This document shows positions 1 through 3,956 of a stretch of DNA of 5,021 bases, piece by piece; the first letter of the stretch is position 1; each line of letters begins with the position of its first letter. A program made the position numbers and the translations under genes. The stretch is taken from assembly GCA_002491605.1 (NCBI GenBank), contig DKWG01000004.1, forward strand, positions 1 to 5,021, in the 5' to 3' direction. The notes under the pieces are model-generated. The model did not search any database. It was not told the DNA's origin and worked only from the letters and a program-made list of their open reading frames with translations. Source of the DNA: Ruminococcus sp. UBA7158. Lineage in GTDB: Bacteria > Bacillota > Clostridia > Oscillospirales > Ruminococcaceae.

Positions 1-41
1 GCATTACGAATGCGCTGCTCTACCAACTGAGCTATTCCAGC
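1..41 (-). tRNA. tRNA-Thr (anticodon CGU), 5' part only, cut by the window edge
   Basis: Read on the minus strand from 41 down to 1, this is the first 41 nt of a tRNA. The parts are a 7-nt acceptor strand GCTGGAA, TA, a D arm GCTC-AGTTGGTA-GAGC with the usual GG in its loop, one linker base, anticodon stem GCGCA, loop TTCGTAA and the first three bases of the 3' stem strand. The loop has T33 and a purine at 37, so the anticodon is CGT, which decodes ACG (Thr). The T arm and acceptor 3' strand lie outside the window. A consensus promoter lies just upstream. The isotype rests on the anticodon alone. Confidence 0.93.
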
Positions 42-64
42 ATCTATATCTTTTCACCACTGAT

Positions 65-93
65 ATTATATACACCTATCGGCAGTTTGTCAA
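65..93 (-). promoter_or_regulatory. Housekeeping sigma promoter of the tRNA-Thr gene
   Basis: On the minus strand there is a perfect -35 TTGACA (93-88), a 17-bp spacer and a perfect -10 TATAAT (70-65). The predicted start is about 6-7 nt further on, near 58, leaving roughly 17 nt of leader before the mature tRNA 5' end at 41 for RNase P removal. A full-consensus promoter fits a stable RNA gene. Confidence 0.9.
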
Positions 94-137
94 TAAAAAT
101 TTTTAAGCCGAAAATTCAGTGCAGTCACAATAAACGA

Positions 138-166
138 TTGACTTATCGAGGATTTGACAGTACAAT
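138..166 (+). promoter_or_regulatory. Promoter of the zinc-ribbon membrane protein gene
   Basis: TTGACT (138-143), a 17-bp spacer and TACAAT (161-166) each differ from consensus by one base. The predicted start is near 173, giving a leader of about 50 nt. This promoter is divergent from the tRNA promoter, with 44 bp between the two -35 boxes. A second TTGACA at 154-159 lies inside the spacer but has no -10 box at a proper distance. Confidence 0.75.
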
Positions 167-225
167 ATTATTAACAGCAACATTAAGTTCATGTTTATGC
201 TTGAACACAGAAAGGAATGTTAGCA

Positions 226-918
226 ATGAGAAGAAATTGCCCAAACTGCGGCGAAAGATACGAAGGAAGCGTCTGCCCGAAATGCGGTGCGCCTGCTGCG
301 GCAAAAAAAGCCAAAAGCGACGCCTCGGATAAATTTTTGACCGACGAGCAGCGTGCTAAATCGGCTCAGCGTGCAAAGGAGCTTCAAAAGGACAGAAATG
401 CGCTTTTGGTAATCCTTGTTATAGCGGCGGCAATCTCAGTCTTCATATTTTATAAAAACGGTCTTTTCGGCGGCGGAAGCTATAAAACTCCGATAGTAAA
501 GTATTTTGACGCCATATGTCAAAGAGACTTTAACGGCTATGTCGAGGTTATGACCTATAATATGGGTCAGGACTACGTTTCGGAGCGTGAAGAGCTTGGA
601 TATTCGGAATATGAATACCTCGATAAGTTGTATGCAGACCTTTTTGAACAGTTCGGCGCCGACATGACAGCTTCCGTTGAATTTTTAGGAAGAAAGCGTC
701 CCGATGAAGAGCTTTTAAGAAGCTTTAAAACAGCCTATTTATCCGATTACGGAGTGAATATCAACACAGACGCTGTATATAATGTCAGTGTAAACGTGAC
801 GTTTTCGGGAAGCACGGCTGAAGCCGTCGTGCCTTTGGACTGCTTTGTCATGCGTCTTGAAGGAAAATGGTATATAGTCGGCTGCGACTTCCCTGTTGCC
901 GAGGAAGCAGATAAATAA
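226..918 (+). CDS. Zinc-ribbon, single-pass membrane protein with an NTF2-like-looking outer domain; function unknown
   Basis: The protein is 230 aa if it starts at 226. I prefer that start because AGAAAGGA (209-216) lies 9 nt ahead of it, whereas the in-frame ATG at 217 directly abuts that site. Residues 5-20 form a zinc ribbon CPNC...CPKC (Cys 5, 8, 17, 20). Residues 27-57 are charged and lysine/arginine-rich. Residues 59-76 are a hydrophobic helix (ALLVILVIAAAISVFIFY). A charged domain of about 145 residues follows. The basic stretch before the helix suggests the ribbon is cytoplasmic and the C-terminal domain is outside the membrane. The C-terminal domain opens with a helix-like YFDAICQRDFNGYVEVM and ends in alternating strands with EGKWYIVGCDF, a pattern typical of small NTF2-like or lumazine-binding-like folds; this is inference from pattern only. 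The layout is common in clostridial proteins of unknown role. It has its own promoter and terminator, so it is monocistronic. Confidence 0.85.
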   Translation: MRRNCPNCGERYEGSVCPKCGAPAAAKKAKSDASDKFLTDEQRAKSAQRAKELQKDRNALLVILVIAAAISVFIFYKNGLFGGGSYKTPIVKYFDAICQRDFNGYVEVMTYNMGQDYVSEREELGYSEYEYLDKLYADLFEQFGADMTASVEFLGRKRPDEELLRSFKTAYLSDYGVNINTDAVYNVSVNVTFSGSTAEAVVPLDCFVMRLEGKWYIVGCDFPVAEEADK

Positions 919-928
919 ACGGCGTTTT

Positions 929-1036
929 GCTGCGATAAATCCACTCCTTGTGACGGACTTATCGCACAGCATCGATAGAGGAAAGCTTTGTGCTTTCATT
1001 TGGGTAAAGGCACAGAATTTAATTCTGAAATTTACC
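929..1036 (+). other. Cluster of three hairpins between the zinc-ribbon gene and its terminator
   Basis: There are three consecutive inverted repeats. The first is 931-942 with 955-966 (TGCGATAAATCC / GGACTTATCGCA, 11 of 12 paired). The second is 981-986 with 992-997 (GAAAGC / GCTTTC). The third is a nested one: GGTAAA 1003-1008 with TTTACC 1031-1036, enclosing CAGAAT / ATTCTG around 1013-1027. None is followed by a T-run, so none is a standard terminator. They form the structured 3' part of the upstream transcript, or could be a separate small RNA. I see no protein gene here. Confidence 0.6.
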
Positions 1037-1049
1037 GAAAATATCTGTT

Positions 1050-1077
1050 AAAAGGGCTTGACAAAGCCCTTTTGTTT
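1050..1077 (+). terminator. Intrinsic terminator of the zinc-ribbon gene
   Basis: A perfect 10-bp stem AAAAGGGCTT (1050-1059) / AAGCCCTTTT (1064-1073) with a GACA loop is followed by a T-rich tail (GTTTGTG). The A-rich 5' arm and T-rich 3' arm would also let it work on the minus strand. Its loop and 5' arm are shared with the -35 box of the next promoter. Confidence 0.85.
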
Positions 1078-1087
1078 GTGTTATGAT
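1058..1087 (+). promoter_or_regulatory. Promoter of the rpmG-secE-nusG(-rplKA) transcription unit
   Basis: A perfect TTGACA -35 (1058-1063), an 18-bp spacer and TATGAT -10 (1082-1087) predict a start near 1094. This is the only good promoter I find ahead of rpmG. The -35 box spans the last two bases of the terminator 5' arm and its GACA loop. Confidence 0.75.
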
Positions 1088-1093
1088 AATTTT

Positions 1094-1116
1094 ACCTCTT
1101 TGCGGGGTCTTTTTTT
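1094..1116 (+). terminator. Short terminator-like hairpin with a seven-T run at the predicted transcript start
   Basis: ACCTC (1094-1098) and GGGGT (1104-1108) pair as 5 bp, including one G-U, around a TTTGC loop. CTTTTTTT (1109-1116) follows. It could be a back-up terminator for read-through from the upstream gene. It begins at the predicted start site of the downstream operon, so it could also affect promoter escape. The stem is weak, so termination strength is doubtful. Confidence 0.45.
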
Positions 1117-1341
1117 GGTGCGCATTTTTGCATCGGAATTAAACCGCAAACCGAAGGATTCGGAATAAAGCTTTCGGATGCTTTCGGCGCATTAATTAAG
1201 ACGCAGGCGGGCAGTTGCCGTGCGGCTTCGATTTGTCGGAGGGAGGCAATGTCCGAAAAGAATCGGACGAATGGCGGTAATGCCGCCGGACAGCGCTTTT
1301 ATAACCCGTAAAAGCGTAAATTTCGTCAGGAGGTGCCGAAA
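1117..1341 (+). promoter_or_regulatory. Structured 5' leader of the rpmG-secE-nusG operon
   Basis: About 225 nt of the roughly 250-nt leader hold several perfect hairpins: CCGAA-GGA-TTCGG (1151-1163), GTCCGA/TCGGAC (1251-1268), GGCGG/CCGCC (1273-1287) and CGCTTTTA/TAAAAGCG (1294-1316). The unit GCTTTCGG is repeated at 1170-1177 and 1180-1187. A second strong ribosome binding site, GGAGGGAGG (1238-1246), precedes a 20-codon ORF. The rpmG site (1328-1334) follows the last hairpin by 11 nt. I do not recognise a known leader family. A regulatory role is inferred from length and structure. Confidence 0.5.
1249..1311 (+). CDS. Possible 20-codon leader peptide ahead of rpmG
   Basis: ATG at 1249 follows a very strong Shine-Dalgarno (GGAGG at 1238-1242, 6 nt spacing; a second AGG sits at 1244-1246). 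The frame runs 20 codons to TAA at 1309-1311, ending Arg-Phe-Tyr-Asn-Pro, and stops 30 nt before the rpmG start. The ORF spans the hairpins at 1251-1268 and 1273-1287, and its stop codon lies in the 3' arm of the hairpin 1294-1316, so translating ribosomes would melt them. I recognise no family. It may be a leader peptide that senses translation, or a chance ORF behind a G-rich stretch. Confidence 0.35.
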   Translation: MSEKNRTNGGNAAGQRFYNP

Positions 1342-1491
1342 ATGAGGGTTAAAATAATGCTCGCTTGCACCGAGTGTAAGCAGAGAAACTACAACACCAA
1401 GAAGAACAAGAAGAACGACCCTGACAGACTTGAAATGAACAAGTATTGCAAGTTCTGCAGGAAGCACACTCTCCACAGAGAGACTAAGTAA
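1342..1491 (+). CDS. rpmG: 50S ribosomal protein L33 (bL33), four-cysteine zinc form
   Basis: L33 is a small 50S protein that sits near the E site. The product has 49 residues, the normal length for the family. It begins MRVKIMLACTEC and ends HRETK, both typical of L33. Cys 9, 12, 36 and 39 form two CxxC pairs (CTEC and CKFC), so this is the zinc-binding form rather than the cysteine-free paralogue. AGGAGGT (1328-1334) lies 7 nt before the ATG. It is the first large cistron of the operon; 13 nt separate it from secE. The order rpmG-secE-nusG is standard in Firmicutes. Many Firmicutes carry a second, zinc-free L33 gene made under zinc limitation; none is visible here. Confidence 0.96.
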   Translation: MRVKIMLACTECKQRNYNTKKNKKNDPDRLEMNKYCKFCRKHTLHRETK

Positions 1492-1504
1492 GGGAGGCGG
1501 CACA

Positions 1505-1696
1505 ATGAAGAAGCCTAACGCAGTAGTTAAGTTCTTTAAAGACCTCGTTTCTGAGGTTAAAAAGGTCGTCTGGCCCGGAAAAAAGCAGGTTCTGAACAAC
1601 ACAGCAGTTGTTTTGGCCGTATGCTTTTTAAGTGGAGTCGTGCTTTTCGCAGCCGATTCTATCTTTGGATTGCTCTTAAGGCTGATAACCGGCTGA
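1505..1696 (+). CDS. secE: Preprotein translocase subunit SecE
   Basis: SecE is the essential small clamp subunit of the SecYEG protein-conducting channel in the plasma membrane. The product is 63 aa, matching the short single-helix SecE of Gram-positives rather than the three-helix E. coli form. Residues 9-22 (KFFKDLVSEVKKVV) are the amphipathic surface helix. Trp23-Pro24 is the conserved turn, followed by GKKQV. Residues about 34-61 are the one transmembrane helix that would brace SecY. GGGAGG (1492-1497) lies 7 nt before the ATG. The spacing to rpmG (13 nt) implies co-transcription. The odd point is the 138-nt structured gap between this gene and nusG, where many genomes have a much shorter spacer. 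Confidence 0.96.
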   Translation: MKKPNAVVKFFKDLVSEVKKVVWPGKKQVLNNTAVVLAVCFLSGVVLFAADSIFGLLLRLITG

Positions 1697-1710
1697 TAAA
1701 TGAGCAAAGC

Positions 1711-1809
1711 GCTTATTTCGCAGGGTGAAATTCCCGACAGATAAGCTTTCGACGATTAACCTTGCAAGCATACGCATCCACTGCTCGATGTATGTGAATG
1801 CGAATAAGC
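1711..1809 (+). promoter_or_regulatory. Unassigned structured RNA in the secE-nusG gap, with an FMN-riboswitch-like P2 core
   Basis: A long-range helix pairs GCTTATTTCGCA (1711-1722) with TGCGAATAAGC (1799-1809), 11 bp with one bulged T. It encloses GCAGGGTGAAATTCCCGAC (1720-1738), whose GGG/CCC hairpin and TGAAATT loop match the P2-L2 part of the FMN riboswitch, and an imperfect 10-bp hairpin (1769-1778 with 1787-1796). GCTTAT (1711-1716) can instead pair with ATAAGC at 1741-1746, giving two exclusive folds. The nusG ribosome binding site (1821-1828) lies 12 nt after the element. The P3 and P5-P6 parts of a true FMN aptamer are not recognisable, so this is not called a working riboswitch. 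Confidence 0.5.
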
Positions 1810-1834
1810 TGCGACTGCAAAGAAAGGAAATAGT

Positions 1835-2374
1835 ATGGAAGAAGTTACGGCTGCAAAGTGGTACGTTGTTCATACCTACTCAGGCTATGAGAACAAGGTA
1901 GCACAAAACATTGAAAAGGTTGTTGAAAACCGCAAGCTTCAGGATATCATCCAGCAGGTCAGAATACCGGTTGAAATTACCGAAGAGACAGACCTCAAGG
2001 GAAACACAAAGGAAGCTGAAAGCAAGCTCTTTCCGAGCTATGTTCTTGTTAAAATGGTTATGACCGATGAATCCTGGTATATCGTCAGAAATACCAGAGG
2101 AGTTACAGGGTTTGTAGGACCGGGATCCAAGCCTGTTCCGCTCAGTGAAAAGGAAGTAGCGGCTTTGGGCGTAGACGTAAGAAAGGTTGCAACAAGCGTA
2201 AGCTTCAAGGTCGGAGACGATGTTACCGTTTTGGGCGGTCCGTTCAACGGATGGGTCGGAAACGTCAAGAGCATCAATTTAGACGACCAGACTGTAGATA
2301 TTGTTGTATCCATGTTCGGACGTGAAACAAGCGCAACCTTGTCGGTCACACAGGTTAAAAAAGTCGAGGAATAA
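1835..2374 (+). CDS. nusG: Transcription termination/antitermination factor NusG
   Basis: NusG binds the clamp of RNA polymerase, tunes pausing and Rho-dependent termination, and can couple the polymerase to the leading ribosome. The 179-aa product has the usual two domains. The N-terminal NGN domain covers about residues 7-115, starting WYVVHTYSGYENKVAQNIE and including FPSYVLVKM. The C-terminal KOW domain covers about 124-179, with FKVGDDVTVLGGPFNGWVG and the FGRET strand. The tail after FGRET (SATLSVTQVKKVEE) departs from the usual TPVEL... wording but keeps the final QV.K pattern. AGAAAGGA (1821-1828) lies 6 nt before the ATG. It follows secE across a 138-nt structured gap and precedes rplK by 128 nt, a strongly conserved bacterial gene order. 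Confidence 0.97.
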   Translation: MEEVTAAKWYVVHTYSGYENKVAQNIEKVVENRKLQDIIQQVRIPVEITEETDLKGNTKEAESKLFPSYVLVKMVMTDESWYIVRNTRGVTGFVGPGSKPVPLSEKEVAALGVDVRKVATSVSFKVGDDVTVLGGPFNGWVGNVKSINLDDQTVDIVVSMFGRETSATLSVTQVKKVEE

Positions 2375-2416
2375 GCGAAAAATGTTGAGCTGCGGCGCAG
2401 AAGTGTCCGCAAAAAA

Positions 2417-2481
2417 GTGGGAGAGTCTTAAATACTTAAAAAGGCTCGCCTAATAGGCAGATTTAAATCGCCTATCACCAC
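2417..2481 (+). promoter_or_regulatory. L1-binding-like leader element ahead of rplK
   Basis: GTGG (2417-2420) pairs with CCAC (2478-2481) to close the element. Inside are GAGTCTT/AAGGCTC (2423-2429 with 2441-2447, one G-U) and ATAGGC-A-GAT/ATC-GCCTAT (2453-2462 with 2467-2475). The flanks GTGGGAG and ATCACCAC resemble the L1 site of 23S rRNA (helices 76-78: GUGGGAG ... AUACCAC). The closing stem ends 5 nt before the rplK ribosome binding site (2487-2492), so L1 binding could block initiation, as in the known L11-operon feedback. That L1 binds here is inference. Confidence 0.6.
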
Positions 2482-2502
2482 ATAATTGGAGGAAAAAGTA
2501 TT

Positions 2503-2928
2503 ATGGCACAGAAGGTTACAGGTATTATCAAGCTTCAGATCCCTGCCGGTAAAGCAACTCCGGCACCGCCGGTAGGCCCGGCTCTCGGTCAGCATGGCGT
2601 ACCGATTATGCAGTTTACAAAGGACTTCAATGAGAGAACCAAGAACGATATGGGTCTTATCATCCCCGTTGTAATCACTGTTTACGCTGACCGTTCGTTT
2701 ACATTCATCACAAAGACTCCCCCGGCTGCCGTTCTTATCAAGAAGGCTTGCGGAATCGAGTCCGGTTCAGGCGTTCCCAACAAGACCAAGGTTGCTTCTA
2801 TCACTCGCGACCAGGTCAGACAGATTGCTGAGCAGAAGATGCCCGACCTCAACGCTGCTTCCGTTGAAGCTGCTATGAGCATGATCGCAGGCACAGCTCG
2901 CTCAATGGGCGTTACTGTTGTTGACTGA
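2503..2928 (+). CDS. rplK: 50S ribosomal protein L11 (uL11)
   Basis: L11 binds the GTPase-associated region of 23S rRNA at the base of the L7/L12 stalk; it is needed for factor function and is the thiostrepton site in bacteria. The product is 141 aa, the family's usual length. The N-terminal domain (residues 1-70) has the proline-rich GKATPAPPVGPALGQHGV, including the drug-contact prolines around 22-26. The C-terminal RNA-binding domain (about 73-141) carries GSGVPNKTKVASIT and the closing GTARSMGVTVVD. TGGAGG (2487-2492) lies 10 nt before the ATG. No resistance-type change is obvious by eye. It is paired with rplA 113 nt downstream, and both genes have a matching L1-like leader element. Confidence 0.98.
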   Translation: MAQKVTGIIKLQIPAGKATPAPPVGPALGQHGVPIMQFTKDFNERTKNDMGLIIPVVITVYADRSFTFITKTPPAAVLIKKACGIESGSGVPNKTKVASITRDQVRQIAEQKMPDLNAASVEAAMSMIAGTARSMGVTVVD

Positions 2929-2963
2929 TATTAAGCGCAAGAGATTTTCTTAAGCTTGTGTAA

Positions 2964-3020
2964 AGTGGGAGGAATATCCTTTTCCGCTAACCGAGGCGCA
3001 TGACGCCCGGTAACACCACT
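2964..3020 (+). promoter_or_regulatory. Second L1-binding-like element, ahead of rplA
   Basis: AGTGG (2964-2968) pairs with CCACT (3016-3020). Inside are a small AGGA-ATA-TCCT hairpin (2970-2980) and a strong stem ACCG-A-GGCG/CGCC-CGGT (2990-2998 with 3004-3011). The flanks GTGGGAG and GTAACACCAC again match the L1 site pattern of 23S rRNA. The element ends 6 nt before the rplA ribosome binding site, the same geometry as the rplK copy. L1 autoregulation of its own cistron is the likely use, by inference. Confidence 0.62.
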
Positions 3021-3041
3021 ATATATAAAGGAGATTATATA

Positions 3042-3737
3042 ATGAAACACGGAAAGAAATATGTCGATTCGCTCAAGGCAGTCGACAAGACAAAGCTTTA
3101 TGATACAAACGAGGCTGTTGCTCTTTCGAGCGCAAACGCAAAGGCTAAGTTTGACGAAACTATAGAAGCACACATCCGCCTCGGCGTTGACTCACGTCAT
3201 GCTGACCAGCAGGTCAGAGGCGCAGTTGTTTTGCCTCACGGAACAGGTAAGACCATTCGTGCTTTGGTATTCTGCAAGGAAGACAAGTATGAGGCTGCAA
3301 AGGCAGCAGGCGCTGACTATGTCGGCGGCATTGAATTTGTCGACAAGATTATGAAGGAAAACTGGCTCGACTTCGACGTTGTTATCGCTTCTCCCGATAT
3401 GATGGGCGTTGTAGGACGTTTGGGTAAGGTTTTAGGTCCGAGAGGCTTGATGCCTAACCCCAAGGCAGGTACAGTTGCTCCCGACGTTGCCAAGGCTGTT
3501 CAGGAAGCTAAGGCCGGTAAGATTGAATACCGTCTTGACAAGACCAACATCATCCACTGCCCTATCGGCAAGGCATCCTTCGGTGCTGAGAAGTTAGGCG
3601 AGAACCTTGAAACTCTTCTTGAAGCTGTTGTTAAGGCTAAGCCGGCAGCTGCAAAGGGTCAGTACCTCAAGAGCGTTGTTATTTCATCAACAATGGGTGT
3701 TGGTATAAAGGTTAATACCGCTAAGTACGGCGTTTAA
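3042..3737 (+). CDS. rplA: 50S ribosomal protein L1 (uL1)
   Basis: L1 forms the mobile stalk beside the E site, helps release deacylated tRNA, and is also a translational repressor of its own operon in bacteria. The start at 3042 gives 231 aa, about the family's usual length, beginning MKHGKKYVDSLKAVDK. AAAGGAG (3027-3033) lies 8 nt upstream. An in-frame ATG at 3000 would add 14 residues unlike L1; it lies in the loop of the leader stem and has no ribosome binding site. Hallmarks include the FDETIEAHIRLGVDSRHADQ segment with VRGAVVLPHGTGKT, the signature GRLGKVLGPRGLMPNPKAGT in the middle domain, and the C-terminal MGVGIKVN. No truncation is seen. A new promoter and leader follow the stop, so L1 likely ends the rplKA part of the transcript, though I see no clear terminator directly after it. 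Confidence 0.98.
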   Translation: MKHGKKYVDSLKAVDKTKLYDTNEAVALSSANAKAKFDETIEAHIRLGVDSRHADQQVRGAVVLPHGTGKTIRALVFCKEDKYEAAKAAGADYVGGIEFVDKIMKENWLDFDVVIASPDMMGVVGRLGKVLGPRGLMPNPKAGTVAPDVAKAVQEAKAGKIEYRLDKTNIIHCPIGKASFGAEKLGENLETLLEAVVKAKPAAAKGQYLKSVVISSTMGVGIKVNTAKYGV

Positions 3738-3757
3738 TCAAATTTTAATTGTCATAG

Positions 3758-3793
3758 CTATTGACATTTGCTCAATAGTATGATATATATAAT
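3758..3793 (+). promoter_or_regulatory. Promoter of the rplJ-rplL unit
   Basis: Perfect TTGACA (3761-3766), a 17-bp spacer and TATATA (3784-3789) form the promoter. The TATAAT overlapping downstream (3788-3793) is a better box but lies 21 bp away. The predicted start is near 3796, right before the L10 leader. The -35 box lies in an inverted repeat CTATTGA (3758-3764) / TCAATAG (3772-3778). Confidence 0.7.
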
Positions 3794-3805
3794 ATGCTTC
3801 GTTTC

Positions 3806-3870
3806 TTAAGACAGTTGGCGTTCGATCAGCATCGATGTAATTCCAACCGAGGAAAAGAGTATTAGTTTAA
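3806..3870 (+). promoter_or_regulatory. L10 ribosomal protein leader (L10(L12)4 binding site)
   Basis: GACAGTTGG (3810-3818) and CCAACCGAGG (3843-3852) pair through GTTGG/CCAAC, flanked by the A/G-rich bases that form the kink-turn-like site of the known L10 leader family. A TCGAT-CAGC-ATCGA hairpin (3822-3835) lies inside. The known role is binding of free L10(L12)4 complex to shut down rplJL. The following GGAAAAG (3851-3857) can pair with CTTTTCT (3884-3890) of the downstream terminator, which would make an antiterminator when L10 is scarce. Confidence 0.85.
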
Positions 3871-3880
3871 AAACTTTTAC

Positions 3881-3920
3881 GTCCTTTTCTCGTCCATTCG
3901 GGAAAAGGACTTTCCTTTTA
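3881..3920 (+). terminator. Attenuator terminator in the rplJ leader
   Basis: GTCCTTTTC (3881-3889) pairs perfectly with GAAAAGGAC (3902-3910). TCG/CGG extends the stem to 12 bp around a TCCATT loop, and TTTCCTTTT follows. It lies 36 nt before the rplJ ATG, so it would cut the transcript before the gene. With the L10 leader just upstream it fits feedback attenuation, where L10 binding frees the terminator strand. Some baseline read-through must occur. Confidence 0.85.
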
Positions 3921-3956
3921 AATGAAGCAGATTGTTTAGAAAGGAGAAGAATAAAA

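Noticed and set aside
154..159. Perfect TTGACA as an alternative -35 for the zinc-ribbon gene
   Set aside because: No -10-like hexamer occurs 16-18 bp downstream; the TTGACT/TACAAT pair fits.
217..225. Earlier in-frame ATG for the zinc-ribbon protein
   Set aside because: The AGAAAGGA site directly abuts it, while spacing to 226 is 9 nt and the protein then starts right before its first CxxC.
931..966. 12-bp inverted repeat as the terminator of the zinc-ribbon gene
   Set aside because: No T-run follows it; the 1050-1077 hairpin is a far better candidate.
1192..1707. 171-codon open frame on the minus strand
   Set aside because: It lies opposite rpmG and secE, has no ribosome binding site or family likeness, and is a shadow of biased codon use.
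1697..1834. Complete FMN riboswitch
   Set aside because: Only the P2 core and an enclosing helix are present; P3-P6 consensus bases are not recognisable.
3000..3041. Earlier in-frame ATG for rplA
   Set aside because: It lies in the loop of the L1-like leader stem, lacks a ribosome binding site, and adds 14 residues unlike L1.
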